Positions 30,584 to 41,581 are shown, numbered from the stretch's first letter. The stretch: DNA of 64,000 nucleotides from Mycoplasmopsis agalactiae PG2 (GCF_000063605.1 NC_009497.1:806001-870000); one strand, 5' to 3'. The notes: a model not told the origin generated them from the letters alone. A program made the numbers and translations.

Positions 30584-31889
30584 TATTCTCCTTTAAAAAC
30601 TTTTCGATTCATAGTGCATGCGATAACAATTTTTCATCATCATAAATTTTTGAATCAATTGATAAATTAACAAATAAATTGTCTTTAATCCAAGGAATTG
30701 ATAATGAAGGATTGCCAGCAAGATTAGCTCCAGTTAAAATATAGTCCATATAACCGTGTGATTTATTTTTAGAATCATCAATATAAGGAGCATAATCAGC
30801 AGCACAAGGATAAATCACAATATCAAATCTTTTATGGATGCTATCAAGATGCTCTTTAATTAATCTTCTAACTTTTTGAGCCTTTAAAATCATCTCTTCT
30901 TGGTTTTTTGAATGCAAAAAGAACGATCCTAGTGCAAGTCTAAGCTGCACCATTTCACCAAAGCCTTCTGCTCTTGTGTTTGTCATTATTTCTTCTCAGT
31001 TACTTCCATCTTTTCTAGACCCAAAAGCAATGCCGTTTAGATTCGCTAAATTACTTGAAGCTTCAGAATAAGAAATAATTTCATAAACAGGTTTAATTGC
31101 TTTAAAAAGGGTTTCATTAATGTCAACTAATTCAACATTAGTTGCCTTTGAAAGCTCCCTTATCAATTCTTTATATTTTTTATCAACAAACTCTTCAAGC
31201 CCATGTACATTAAGTATTCCTATTTTTTGTGGTTTTGCCTTCTTAACATCATTAATTTTGATATTAAGGCTAGTCATATCTCTAGGATCTTTACCAAACA
31301 CTATATGTGACAAAGTGGCTATATCGCTTACATTATGAGCAAAATATGCAACAGTGTCTAAACTAGAAGCAAATGCAAATAATCCAAATCTGCTTATTGC
31401 TCCATAGCTAGGCTTAAATCCAACAAGCCCATTATAACTAGCAGGCAAACGCACTGAATCCCCGGTATCTGAACCTAGTGAAAATGCAACATTTTTAGTT
31501 AAAGTAGCCACAGATCCACTAGATGAGCCTCCAGCTAATCTACTTGAATCAAATGGATTAGTTACTAATCCAAAGGCACTATGCTTTCCAGTTCCCCCTA
31601 AAGCTAGCTCATCACAGTGAACTTTGGCAACTGGCACTGCTCCAGCATCTAATAATTTTTGAACTACAGTTGCATTATAATGAGGCATGAAGTTTTCTAA
31701 AATTTTGCTTGAGGCAGTTGTTTTTTTGCTTTCAGTGGCATAGTTATCTTTAATAGTAAACACACATTCATTTAAGATGCCATCACCCACTTTTATCTTT
31801 TCATCATATAAACTAGAAACACAGTTATTTTGATTATTTTTTAATTCTTCTAATGCTTTTTCAAAATTGCCTTTATTTACTAATTCCAT
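30576..31889 (-). CDS. gatA: Asp/Glu-tRNA amidotransferase subunit A
   Basis: Amidase subunit that releases ammonia from glutamine. It has 437 residues. The Ser-cisSer-Lys centre is visible: Lys47 (FTIKDNY), GGSSSGS at 120-126 and SDTGDSVRLP from 140. The last sequence uses SVR where SIR is usual. TGA codons at 30993 and 30606 are Trp. Its ATG shares a base with the gatC stop and its own stop overlaps gatB, so the three are coupled. Confidence 0.97.
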
Positions 31890-32194
31890 TATTTTACAAC
31901 CTTATTAGTCAATATATAGTCACTGTCATAATCGGCAGCATTAGTTAATAACTCTTGTTTTTTAATGGAAACAATCATTTCATTTTCAGCATCTTCTCTT
32001 AAAAAATCAGTGAACTTTTCTTCGTTTATATGACTTAACGGCAGCACATTAGTTGTGTCAATATCCTTTAATCATGCAATTCTAGAATTTAAGTCTGCCC
32101 AAATCTCCATTATGTCGTCCATAACCTTGTCATCAATTTTAAACATTAATGATGATGCTATTTCTTTTAACTCTTCTCTAATATTTTCCTTCAT
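31889..32194 (-). CDS. gatC: Asp/Glu-tRNA amidotransferase subunit C
   Basis: A 101-residue helical linker that wraps GatA and GatB. Family features: KEIASSLMFKIDD near the N terminus and DIDTTNVLPLSHI (the typical DT-v-p pattern) in the middle. It needs one TGA-Trp, which is why it is easily missed. It starts 5 nt after the pseudouridine synthase stop. Confidence 0.85.
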
Positions 32195-32199
32195 ATTGC

Positions 32200-33054
32200 C
32201 TACCATTCTTCCTTGCATTCAAATTCTTTGCCATTTAAATACTCTAATGATCTTTCTAAATTATTAAATTTTAACTTATAGCAGTGTAAATAAACTCTTT
32301 TGGTTCCTTTTGTCTTTGAACCATATTTTGAATCGCCATATATTGGATATCCAAGGTATTCTAATGTGGCTCTAATTTGATGTTTTCTGCCAGTAAATAA
32401 TTGTGCATATAGTTTATTGTCTTTTTTAAAAAATCTGGTCTTTGCTATCTTATCATTAGGATGCTGCATATTCTTAGTTGCCACCATTTTTTGCTGCAAC
32501 TCATCATGATGAATATAAACAGAAACAATTTCATCATGGGGATTATAATCACTTTTTAAAACATAAATTTTGTCCAAAAACTCTGTTTTATGGTTTAATT
32601 CTGTTAATGTTTGATAATTTTTAGCATACATTATAAGTCCACTGGTTCACTTATCTAACCTGCCTACATGACTAGGTCTAAAAGCCGAGTTTTGCCTAAA
32701 TTTGAAATAACTGAAAACTTGATTATCCAAACAATTAGAATCCCCATGCACTATAGTCCCTGCTTTTTTATTAATAAGCAAAATATTGTCATCTTCATAC
32801 ACAATTTCTGAATCCAATTTTCATGAATTATCATAGATAACGAATGATGGTTCATCCTTTATGCCATAAATAATTATTTCATCGCCTGTTTTAACAACAT
32901 AATTACTGTCAGTGATTCTTTTATTATTTACCTTAATACTTTTTTGACGAAAAAGCCTATAAATTCGGCCTTCTGGTAATTTTTTAAAAAGAGAACCAAT
33001 ATATTTTATTAACTTTCTCCCATTATCACTGCTTTGGGCAATGAACTTATGCAC
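32200..33054 (-). CDS. RluC/RluD-family ribosomal pseudouridine synthase
   Basis: Converts specific uridines in 23S rRNA to pseudouridine. The 284-residue protein has an N-terminal S4 domain (about residues 15-70: GRIYRLFRQKSIKVNNKRI) and the catalytic motif GRLDKWTSGL, with the essential Asp. GRKHQIRATLEYLGYPIYGD is the usual C-terminal motif. TGA-Trp codons lie at 32821 and 32647. The exact target position cannot be assigned. Confidence 0.9.
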
Positions 33055-33065
33055 AGTGCTCCTCC

Positions 33066-33644
33066 TTATTCAACATCAACTCTTATGCCATCAAATAAAT
33101 TAAAGTCTTTTGCCTCATTTTCTGTTCCATCAGAATAGTTAAATTCAGTCAACTTAGGCAACTCATAAGTTGATTTTAATTTAAAATAGTCATAAAACTT
33201 GTTGGTTACGCCATAAAGAATTGGATTACCAGGAGTAGGGCTAATTCCAACCTCTTCCACAACACCTTTAGTTAGTAATGTGTTCAAAACTTGCTCACTA
33301 GCAACACCTCTTAAATTGTTAATTTGTGAACGTGTAACAGGTTGCTTGTAAGCCACAATGCCAGCTACTTCAATAGCAGCATTTGATAAACGATGTTTTT
33401 TAACAACTTGCACCATTTTGGTTATATATTCTTTGTAAGCTTCTCTGGTTGCTAATTTAAACACCTCATTAAAATTAACAACTTTTAGCGCTCTATCTTC
33501 GTCGTTGTATGCTCTAACAAAATCATTCATAACTTTTCTAGCTTCAGAAATAGTATTTAATCCAAAAATGTCCTTAACTTGCTCTAAAGTAAGGCCTTCA
33601 TCACCTTGAACATATAATAATGCTTCCAAAATCTTATTTTTCAT
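33066..33644 (-). CDS. scpB: Segregation and condensation protein B
   Basis: Winged-helix subunit of the SMC-ScpAB chromosome condensin. It has 192 residues. AIEVAGIVAYKQPVTRSQI and RGVASEQVLNTLLTKGVVEE are clear family motifs. The ORF could start at 33662, but that ATG lies inside the AAAGGGGGG ribosome-binding site, so ATG 33644 (MKNKILEALLY) is chosen. It overlaps the scpA end by 11 nt. Confidence 0.94.
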   Translation of the reverse strand: MKNKILEALLYVQGDEGLTLEQVKDIFGLNTISEARKVMNDFVRAYNDEDRALKVVNFNEVFKLATREAYKEYITKMVQVVKKHRLSNAAIEVAGIVAYKQPVTRSQINNLRGVASEQVLNTLLTKGVVEEVGISPTPGNPILYGVTNKFYDYFKLKSTYELPKLTEFNYSDGTENEAKDFNLFDGIRVDVE

Positions 33645-34395
33645 ACTCTGCCCCCCTTTCAAACCTAATTTCGCTAAATTGACTATCTTGATACATTCTT
33701 ATAATTTGTCTTCTTGATAAATCAAGCACAGCTAATAGTGTAATTACAAAATGATTCAAACTAGGCTGTCTAAAAATCATTTCAAATGTTACTTCGTCAC
33801 AAGAATCAAACAAGTTTAAAATAAACGGTATTTGATCTTTAGGTGTTAGATTGAAAGTCTCTAATTTTGTCCTTCTAAGTTGTTGTGCATATGTTCTTTC
33901 AAACATTTTTCTTAAAACAGTAATTAGCTTTAGAGGATTACTTGAACCATCTAACGCGCTTTTATCATCGTCAACCAAAAACTCGTCAATGTTGCTAGGA
34001 CTTTTGATAAAAATCTCTTTTCTAGACTCCTCTTGCTCACGTAATACTTTTGTAACTTCTTTAATTTGTTGATATTCATAAAGCCTGCGAAGCAACTCAC
34101 GTTTATCTTCTTCAATTTCTGGTTTTTGCTCAGGAGTAAATAACAACATTTTAGTTTTAAGCGCTAATAATGTTGCAGCCATAACTAAATAATCACTTGC
34201 CACATCAATTTCATTTTCTTGCAAATCTTCAATTATTTTTAAGTAAGCAGTAGCTAATTCAAAAACGTCAACATCCATTATGTTTACATTTTTTTCTTGA
34301 ACTAAAGCTAGTAATAAATCTAAAGGTCCATCAAAGTTTTCTAACTTAATATCAAACTTATTTTCACTATTTGATTGCAAGGCTTCATTATTCAT
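33634..34395 (-). CDS. scpA: Segregation and condensation protein A
   Basis: Kleisin subunit that links the SMC heads. It has 253 residues with the hallmark FDGPLDLLLALVQEKNVNIMDV at residues 19-40, the LVMAATLLALKTKMLL motif and a C-terminal winged-helix region. Its start overlaps the plsC stop and its end overlaps scpB, so the three genes are coupled. Confidence 0.95.
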   Translation of the reverse strand: MNNEALQSNSENKFDIKLENFDGPLDLLLALVQEKNVNIMDVDVFELATAYLKIIEDLQENEIDVASDYLVMAATLLALKTKMLLFTPEQKPEIEEDKRELLRRLYEYQQIKEVTKVLREQEESRKEIFIKSPSNIDEFLVDDDKSALDGSSNPLKLITVLRKMFERTYAQQLRRTKLETFNLTPKDQIPFILNLFDSCDEVTFEMIFRQPSLNHFVITLLAVLDLSRRQIIRMYQDSQFSEIRFERGAEYEK

Positions 34396-35128
34396 TTCTT
34401 AATGCTCCTTTAATCATGCTTTTTACATTTTCAGCAATAACTACAGGCTCCATTGTAATAAATGATGCTGGTTTAAGAGCAGGTAAAAATGTAACTTTGA
34501 TCTTAATTGACTTCATTCTTTTCACATTTAAACCATCACGAGAATCTGAAATAGCAACAGGCACAATTGGTAAATAATTACTTACTGCAACCTTAAATGC
34601 TCCTGCTTTAAAATCGCCTAATTCATCTTCTACAACTCTAGTTCCTTCAGGAAAAATAACACCACAAGTAGAATTCTTTTTAACAAAAGCCCCAAATTCA
34701 TTTATCTTCTTAATCCCATCACGCGGATTGTCTCTGTCAACATAAATTGTGTCAATTAAGCTTAGTAAATTTCTGATGGTTCTTTTCTTGCTTAACTCAA
34801 TTTTTGCTAAAAATGTTGGAATTTTATTTCTAACATTCTCTTCTTTAGTTTGCTTTCTAAGTGCACATAAAACTAAAACTGGATCAATGTTTGATTTATG
34901 ATTTGGAGCCAATATTACAGCACCTTTGGGAATATTGTCATATCCTTCAACAACTAATTTGACACCATAAAGTCATAGGAAAAATCTAGCTTTTTTCAAA
35001 AGCCAGTCATTTCTTTGCTGTGGATGATAAAATGTTGGATCTTTTCTATACTTTCTAGCAAAAGCATTTATTCTTCATCAGTATCATAAAACTAATCATC
35101 AAAGAAAGATCATTTTTATTATAAACAT
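34388..35128 (-). CDS. plsC: 1-acyl-sn-glycerol-3-phosphate acyltransferase
   Basis: Adds the second acyl chain to make phosphatidic acid, the substrate of CdsA. The 246-residue protein has a Trp-rich (TGA-coded) hydrophobic N terminus followed by the acyltransferase blocks NHKSNIDP (HX4D) and FPEGTR. AGGAGC precedes ATG 35128. It lies between acpS and scpA in a tight minus-strand run. Confidence 0.92.
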
Positions 35129-35137
35129 ACAACGCTC

Positions 35138-35452
35138 CTATTTTTTCATTACTACTGCTATTATTAAGTCATCTTCGTCTGTTGTTGATATCATAAAATC
35201 AGAATGTATATAAACTCCTTGCTTTTTTATAATCGTTATCTTATCAAAAGCAGGTATTGCATTATCAGCCTTAAACATAGCTTCTTTAATACACCAACGG
35301 GTTGCTAAAAACTTTTGTTTTTCATAATCTGATTTTAATTCATCAAACTCAATAAACTCTTCAGCGCTTAAAATACGTATAATTGTGCTTTTTTTAAGCT
35401 CTTGAAAACGGCTTATTTTTGTCATATCTAAGCCTATATTATGATTAAACAT
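35138..35452 (-). CDS. acpS: Holo-[acyl-carrier-protein] synthase
   Basis: Transfers 4'-phosphopantetheine from CoA to acyl carrier protein. It has 104 residues from ATG 35452. The two family motifs are IGLDMTKISRF (GxDxxxxxR type) near the start and RWCIKEAMFKA in the middle. A longer ORF from 35515 adds a hydrophobic stretch not seen in the family. Its substrate is encoded at 44613. Confidence 0.88.
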   Translation of the reverse strand: MFNHNIGLDMTKISRFQELKKSTIIRILSAEEFIEFDELKSDYEKQKFLATRWCIKEAMFKADNAIPAFDKITIIKKQGVYIHSDFMISTTDEDDLIIAVVMKK

Positions 35453-35564
35453 AATAAAATTATAAATTAATTGAAATTTTATTTTTCTATTAAACAAAAA
35501 GCATGTGTAATTCAAATTTTATTAAGCTTTCTAATTTGAAAATATCCACTTACAATAAAAAAAT

Positions 35565-35589
35565 AATTTGCCTGTTTTATAGGCAAATT
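35565..35589. repeat. 25-bp perfect palindrome carrying the recurrent GTTTTATAGG motif
   Basis: AATTTGCCT (35565-35573), loop GTTTTAT, AGGCAAATT (35581-35589). It lies in the gap between acpS and der. The der terminator on the minus strand would be expected here, but no T run follows. Confidence 0.7.
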
Positions 35590-35602
35590 AGAAAAAATTG
35601 TG

Positions 35603-36913
35603 TTATTCAAATTCATTCGATTTATTTTTGAAAATAATATTAATTGGACAGCCAGTGTACTCAATGTTTTGTCTAATTTGTTTTTCTAAAAACCTTTGAT
35701 AACTAAAGTGAACAAATTTTTTGTTATTAACAAAAAAGATAAATGTAGGAATTTTATTTTCAGTTTTTCTAGCAAAATAAATATTTAATCTTCCGCCATT
35801 ATATGGAGGCGCTGGTTGAATTAATTGACTTTCTCTTATTAAGTTTGTTAAAACTGAAGGTTTAATTTCTCTTTCTAAGTTTTCTTTTACTTTTAAAACA
35901 ATGTCAATAAGTTTGTCAATTCTTGAACCTGTTTTAGCCGAAATAAACTCAACAGGTACTCATGGCACAAAATGAAAACGGTTCTTTAACTTTTTCCTAT
36001 ATTCATTCATTGTGTCTTGAGTTTTATTAATTAAGTCTCATTTATTAACACAAATGATTATTGGTTTATTGTTTTCAAGTGCATATCCAATTATTCTCGC
36101 ATCAAAGTGAGCTAACTCTCTAGTTGAGTTGATTAATACTATAGACAGGTCAGATTCGTCAAGTGATGACATTGCTCTTTTAAGAGCTAAGTGTTCAACA
36201 GTATCATCAATTTTACTCTTTCTAGTAATTCCAGCAGTATCAATTATTTCAATTTTGTGTCCTCTTAATTCAACCACACTTTTTACACCATCTCTAGTTG
36301 TGCCAGCTATATCTGACACAATTGATCTGTTTTCATGAGTGATAGCATTTAAAAGTGAACTCTTTCCTGAATTAGGTTGGCCAATAATCGAAAGTTTAAA
36401 ATAAGGACTAACATTGTCTGAATCAAAGTTTAAATATTTAAGACATTGGTCTAAAACATCACCAATTCCATTTCCATGTAGCGCACTAATTCTAAAAACA
36501 TGATCAGCGCCTAATGAATATCAGCCATAGTCAAATTTTGAAATATTATCAAGCTTATTAGCAACAACAATAATAGGCTTGCCAGACTTTTGCAACATAC
36601 TATAAATCATCTTATCATCAGAAGTAATAGCTGCTTGCCCATCAACAATAAAAATAACAACATTTGCTTCTTCAATAGCTATTTTGGCTTGTATTAATAT
36701 TTGATCTTGGAAGTCTTTTTTCTCAATTTGAATACCGCCAGTATCAATTACATTTATCTCTTTGCCATTTCATGTAAATGATTCATAAAGTCTATCTCTA
36801 GTTACTCCAGGTCTATCAAAAGTTATTGAACTTCTTTTACCAACAAGCCTGTTAAATAGGGTGCTTTTACCAACATTAGGTTTTCCAATAATTGCAATTA
36901 CATTCTTTTTCAT
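35603..36913 (-). CDS. der: GTPase Der (EngA)
   Basis: Double-GTPase needed for 50S assembly. It has 436 residues with GKPNVGKST near residue 10, DTGGI, and NKLD in the first G domain; [14 protein letters not shown] and NKWD in the second; and a C-terminal KH-like domain. TGA codons are Trp. The start lies 2 nt after the cmk stop, a common cmk-der pairing. Confidence 0.96.
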
Positions 36914-36915
36914 AA

Positions 36916-37581
36916 CTACATTCTTTCTTTTGCTAAACTAACAATTTTATCTACAACTTGCTCAAAATTCATATCTGTTGAATCAATTACAATTGCATCA
37001 TCAGTAATATGAAGCGGGTCAGTTTCTCTATGTTGGTCAGCATAGTCTCTTGCTTTAACTTCTGCTAAAACCACATCATAATTAGTTTCAAAACCTTTAT
37101 CTTTGTTCTCAAGTGCTCTTCTTCTTGCTCTTACTTCAGGAGTTCCGGTAAGAAAGATTTTTAATTCAGCATGTGGCATTAACTTAAAGGTTGTATCACG
37201 CCCATCCATAATATAGCCTTTAGATTTTTTAGTGATTTTATGAATAAAATCAACAACATAATGCCTAATTAATGGATACTGAGCAACTTTTGAAGCGGCC
37301 TTAGCAACTTTATCATCCCTAATTGTCTCAGATACATTTTCGCCGTTAAGAAAAATATTTTCATGCTCATCTAAATCTATTTCAATCTCGCTAAGCATCT
37401 TAAATACTTCATTTTCAACCTCAAAATCAACACCCATTTGAATTGCGCTAAGTGCTATAGCTCTATAAACACTACCACTGTTTATAAAAACATATTTTAA
37501 CTTCTTGCTTACCTCTTTAGCAACAGTGGACTTACCGGCTCCACATGGCCCATCTATTGCTATATTTATTTTGTTGCTCAT
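36916..37581 (-). CDS. cmk: Cytidylate kinase
   Basis: Phosphorylates CMP and dCMP. It has 221 residues with the P-loop GPCGAGKST at 11-19, MDGRDTTF in the middle and [15 protein letters not shown] at the lid, all family-typical. It lies directly upstream of der. Confidence 0.96.
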   Translation of the reverse strand: MSNKINIAIDGPCGAGKSTVAKEVSKKLKYVFINSGSVYRAIALSAIQMGVDFEVENEVFKMLSEIEIDLDEHENIFLNGENVSETIRDDKVAKAASKVAQYPLIRHYVVDFIHKITKKSKGYIMDGRDTTFKLMPHAELKIFLTGTPEVRARRRALENKDKGFETNYDVVLAEVKARDYADQHRETDPLHITDDAIVIDSTDMNFEQVVDKIVSLAKERM

Positions 37582-37660
37582 AAAAACTCCCTGTCTTAAA
37601 TTACATTATTTAATTATAAATTAAATAACGCTCTTATGCACTACAAAGACAATTAAAAAG

Positions 37661-38122
37661 CTAAAATTCAGCCTTATTAATTACAACTTCCGTTGTGTTT
37701 GTGAATGAAATTGTATCTTCAGTGAATGATGAACCCCCGTCATAAAATTCATCATCTTTTACATCTAATAGTGACAATAATTCATTTGATGAAAATGAAA
37801 TATTTTTGCTTATGCTTCTTAATTCAAAAGTCATATCGCTTTTAGTTTTGTAGTAATTAACGTTTATTAAGTACTTGTTGATATTGTTCATATCAATCTG
37901 TTTTATAGTACTTTTAGTCAAATTGTCCATTTTAACATTCGGTATCTTTATACTTTCATTTATATGACTAAACAAGTCGTAATTTGGCATTAATTTATTA
38001 AAAAAACGGTAATGAGCTTCTAGTTCCTTATTTTCTTTTAGAAGACTTTCAAACATATTTTTCTCACTGTATACTGATAAACCAAAAGAATCTAAAATAG
38101 GCTTGTTATTATTTTCTTTCAT
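37661..38122 (-). CDS. Hypothetical protein
   Basis: A 153-residue acidic protein without signal or membrane segment. It starts MKENNNKPILDSFGLSVYS and has many Ser, Asn and Asp residues. I do not recognise the family. The ribosome-binding site is weak. It lies between cmk and the DUF285 lipoprotein gene on the same strand. Confidence 0.5.
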   Translation of the reverse strand: MKENNNKPILDSFGLSVYSEKNMFESLLKENKELEAHYRFFNKLMPNYDLFSHINESIKIPNVKMDNLTKSTIKQIDMNNINKYLINVNYYKTKSDMTFELRSISKNISFSSNELLSLLDVKDDEFYDGGSSFTEDTISFTNTTEVVINKAEF

Positions 38123-38176
38123 ATTTAAATTATATTTTGATTTGTATCTTGGATAAAAAATGTTTTATATTTGCTC

Positions 38177-39559
38177 TTAAAAGAAAAAATCAACCCTGCG
38201 GATTGACTTTGTAATTATTTGAAAAAGAAATAAACATAAACAGACACATAATTTGGTTTGTATATATTTATTATTAAGATTTTTTTCAAGCTTATCTGCT
38301 GAAACACAGCATATACTTGCTAATTTTTTTACATCTACCTTAGGAGCTCTAATAAACATATTGTCTGTTTCGACATTAGAATTTAGTTTTCATTTACTTA
38401 AGTCACGACTAAAATTCTCTGCATCCCCAAACATTAAATACATCTTATTTACATTTGAGACGTTTCAATCATCAATATTTCCATTAAATAATGTTGCATC
38501 TTGAAACATAGATTCCATATCTTGAACATTAGATGTGTTTCATAAATTTAAATCTTGGTTAAAAGATGTTGCTCCTGCAAAAAAGCTAGACATTTGTGTA
38601 ACACTTGAGACGTTTCAATTGTTTAACGGACTATTAAATTTAGCTGCTCCATCAAAAACACCTGAAATATTTCTTACTTTTGAAGTGTCTCATTTTGAAA
38701 TGTCTTGGTTAAATTCTGCAGCATGTGAAAATGCTTCAGAAATATTAGTTACATTTATTAAATTTCATTTTTCAATATTACTAATTCTTGATGATTTAGA
38801 ACCATGAAAAACCTTAAATAAAGACTGAATTTTAAGTGGTAGGTTTTTTAGAACTTCAACGGTGTTTATTGGCATTGTGGCAATAGTAACAATATTAGAA
38901 TTAACATTATTAATTAGTGAATAGCCAATCTGCTTAATGAATATTTTCTTGCCATTCTTATTTAGCTCTTCAAATTTGTTGTCATTGCTGATCTTTAAGT
39001 CTAAATCATCACCTTCTATTGTGTATTTAGTTACAACTTTGTCTTTAAAAACAGTTCCAAGCGTAACATCAAACAAAGTTGAACCTAAATTTAATTTAAT
39101 CTTGTTTTTGCCACCTTTTGTATCTTCAAGCAGAAGTTTATTTTTGTTAGTTTCAGCTAGTTCCAAGTTGTTGATTTTTTCATCTTTTGCATAAACATTA
39201 ATTTGATCATAAAAATCTTGTAGTGAGTGAAAAGTAGCAAAAGCATCTTTTAGCTCGCCAACAATTTTTTTCACCTTTTCAGCATTTTCCTTGTTAGCCT
39301 TCTTTTCATCTTCAGTTTCCACTTTGTCTTTGTTTATAGGTTTATCCCCTGTATTCCCATTTGGTTGATCACCTTGCTCCGTTTTTGAATGGGGGGGTAT
39401 ATTTTTATTATCTCCATTACCACCATCCATATGATCAGTTTGTGGTTTAGTAATTATTTCAGCACTGTTATTGCTTTTATTATCACACGATGCAGCAATC
39501 AAAGGAATTGTTGTGATTGACAAAAAAGCACCACTTAAAAATTTAATTTTCTTGTTCAT
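38177..39559 (-). CDS. BspA-like (DUF285) surface lipoprotein, probably frameshifted at the C terminus
   Basis: A 460-residue lipoprotein: signal MNKKIKFLSGAFLSITTIP with Cys25, a Gly/Asn/Lys-rich linker to about residue 105, a 150-residue unique region, then about five 25-residue leucine-rich DUF285 repeats of the pattern F-x-x-D-(I/L)-x-x-W-(D/N)-(T/V)-S-x-V-x-x-M (TGA-coded Trp in each). Such repeats occur in mycoplasma surface proteins and can bind host partners. The final 30 residues (CVCLCLFLF then KSIRRVDFFF) run into the terminator and look out of frame. Confidence 0.85.
38185..38212 (-). terminator. Terminator overlapping the end of the DUF285 gene
   Basis: On the minus strand TCAATCC-GCA-GGGTTGA followed by TTTTTT. 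It falls inside the annotated reading frame, supporting an earlier natural stop. Confidence 0.75.
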
Positions 39560-39722
39560 ATTACCCTTACTTTTTTTACTTTGCTGTTTGTTGTACTAAA
39601 TTTGCATAATTTAAACTATTTTTTTATATTTAAAAATATTCACAAAAAATATAGCAAATTTTTTGCTTTTTAAAAATTTTAATTTTTAGTAAATAATTCC
39701 TTAAACCCTATTTTATAGATAT

Positions 39723-39752
39723 AAAAACACAAGCCAATTTGCTTGTGTTTTT
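39723..39752 (-). terminator. Terminator after dnaJ
   Basis: AAAAACACAAGC pairs with GCTTGTGTTTTT around CAATTT. Confidence 0.85.
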
Positions 39753-39753
39753 G

Positions 39754-40884
39754 CTATTTTGCTTTTTTGAACTCATCAACAAAGCTCTTATTAACATCAT
39801 CACTAAAGCCTTCTAACACTTTAGCAACTTCTTTAAATTTAGAAGATGAATACTCAGGAATCTTAACACTAAGAGTTATTATTAAATCGCCCTTGTGACC
39901 ATTTTTGTCTCACATTCCGCCATCTTTAACCTTAATCTTGGTGCCATCATTATATGAATGTTTCATTCTTACAGTTTTTAATCCACTTGGTGCTGGCACA
40001 ACAATCTCATTTTCCTTAATAATATCTAAAAATGAAACAGGAAAATTGTCTAAATGTAAGTTAAGGCCTTCCCTAACATAGTATTTATGTGGCTTAATTG
40101 ACACTACAACATACATATCACCAGGCTCGCCACCATTAATACCTTTTTTACCATAACCAGGTAGCTTAATTCTATCTCCATTAATAAAACCAGGCGAAAC
40201 TTTAATAGTTACTTGCTTGTCTTTCTTAATATACTTTGCGCCCTTACACATATCACAGGCACTTAAAATAATTTCACCTAAACCATCGCACTTAGAGCAA
40301 GCACCCACCATTTCAACAATTCCAAATGGAGTTTTTCTTCTGCCTACTTCCTTACCGCTACCATTACATTTGTCACAAATTTTAATATTTTTGGCTTCAG
40401 CACCTTTACCAGAACATTTAGGACACACTTCATACTTGCTTAATGTCTCCTTAAACTCAACCCCAGTAATTGATTCATTGAATGTTATTACAATGTTTGA
40501 ATAAACATCCATTCCTCTCTGTTTCATAGCACTTTGCGACGATCTACCACTTCTAGCACCGCCTGAAAATCCACCTGAAAAAGTTGAAAAAATATCATTA
40601 AAAATATCTTGCATTCCAGAACCAAAATCAGCAAAGCCGCCATTCATATTAAAGCCTCTATTGGCTGATCCAACACTTCCATATCTGTCATATTCATCTC
40701 TTTTTTTAGGATCAGACAAGACTTCATATGCTTCATTAATTTCTTGCATTTTTTGATCGCTTGTGCCATCTTTTAATTTATCAGGATGATACTTCATTGC
40801 GAGCTTACGATAAGCAGCTTTTATTTCTTGATCGCTAGCTTTTTTATCAACGCATAGTATTTTGTAGTAATCTTTATTTGCCAT
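39754..40884 (-). CDS. dnaJ: Chaperone protein DnaJ
   Basis: Hsp40 co-chaperone that delivers substrates to DnaK. It has 376 residues. J domain with HPD at 33-35, Gly/Phe-rich segment (about 78-118), then four Cys pairs for two zinc sites ([32 protein letters not shown]), with the last one degenerate in its glycines. The C-terminal domain is complete (one TGA-Trp at 39907). A CIRCE-like operator lies upstream. No clear ribosome-binding site. Confidence 0.96.
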
Positions 40885-40896
40885 AACAAATAAATT

Positions 40897-40923
40897 TTAG
40901 CATATTTGTATTTTGAGTGCTAA
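40897..40923 (-). promoter_or_regulatory. CIRCE-like operator (HrcA) before dnaJ
   Basis: On the + strand TTAGCATAT, nine bases, GAGTGCTAA. The CIRCE consensus is TTAGCACTC-N9-GAGTGCTAA: one half is perfect and the other has three mismatches, with exact 9-nt spacing. It sits 13 nt before the dnaJ start, pointing to HrcA heat-shock control. Confidence 0.8.
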
Positions 40924-40950
40924 ATTATTATTAATTTGACTTATTTCAAC

Positions 40951-40956
40951 TATAAT
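40951..40956 (+). promoter_or_regulatory. -10 box of tRNA-Thr
   Basis: TATAAT ten bases before the tRNA. No good -35 at standard spacing (TTATTA at 40928-40933). Confidence 0.5.
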
Positions 40957-40965
40957 GTTATTTGC

Positions 40966-41041
40966 GCCATCATAGCTCAGTAGGTAGAGCACATCCATGG
41001 TAAGGATGGGGTCGCAGGTTCGATTCCTGTTGTTGGCACCA
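40966..41041 (+). tRNA. tRNA-Thr (anticodon GGU)
   Basis: Acceptor GCCATCA against TGTTGGC (one mismatch), D arm ATAGCTCAGTAGGTAGAGC, loop ATGGTAA giving GGU, T arm GGTTCGATTCC, encoded CCA. Confidence 0.93.
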
Positions 41042-41123
41042 TTTCATTTGAATGACTTACATATAAGCGGCCTTCCGCTTTTTTATTTTTTCTAACTAAT
41101 AATAAATGTATAAAATTATCATT

Positions 41124-41465
41124 ATGAAAAAAAGTATAAGCGTGCTACGAAAAGAGTCTCAGATTAAAAATTTTATTTCAACAATAATAACTAATGAACT
41201 AACAAATGCTAACATTTACAATCCAACAGTAACTGACGTTGTACTCTCAACTGATCTAGGTCATGTTAAGGTTTTCTTAGCTTTTAGTTCAAAAGAAAAT
41301 GATGGCCTTGATGCAGTTAAAAATGCATCAGGTTACATTAGAAAAAGGCTTTCAAAGACTCTTAACTGAAGAAAAGTTCCTGAGCTGCATTTCTATATTG
41401 ATGAAGTAGAAAAAAAGGCTTTTGAAATTGATCAAATTCTTAATTCATTAAAAAATGAAGAATAA
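41124..41465 (+). CDS. rbfA: Ribosome-binding factor A
   Basis: Cold-adaptation and 30S maturation factor. It has 113 residues with KH-like fold features: RKESQIKNFISTIITNEL at the start and DVVLSTDLGHVKVFLAF in the middle. A TGA-Trp at 41367 joins the two halves. ATG 41124 gives the family-like N terminus; ATG 41106 would add six residues. No clear ribosome-binding site. A hairpin terminator follows. Confidence 0.88.
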
Positions 41466-41470
41466 AAAAT

Positions 41471-41497
41471 AATAGCGAATACTCTTCGCTATTTTCA
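41471..41497. terminator. Terminator between rbfA and tRNA-Thr(CGU)
   Basis: AATAGCGAA (41471-41479) pairs with TTCGCTATT (41485-41493). Confidence 0.75.
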
Positions 41498-41507
41498 TTA
41501 ACTTTAT

Positions 41508-41581
41508 TGGTGCCAGTTACGAGGATCGAACTCGTGGCTGCTGGTTACGAATCAGCTGCTTTACCACTAAGCGAAACTGGC
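41508..41581 (-). tRNA. tRNA-Thr (anticodon CGU)
   Basis: Acceptor GCCAGTT/AACTGGC, D stem GCTT/AAGC, anticodon loop TTCGTAA, T arm CGAGTTCGATCCTCG, A and encoded CCA. The inner anticodon-stem pair is an A-C mismatch. Confidence 0.88.
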
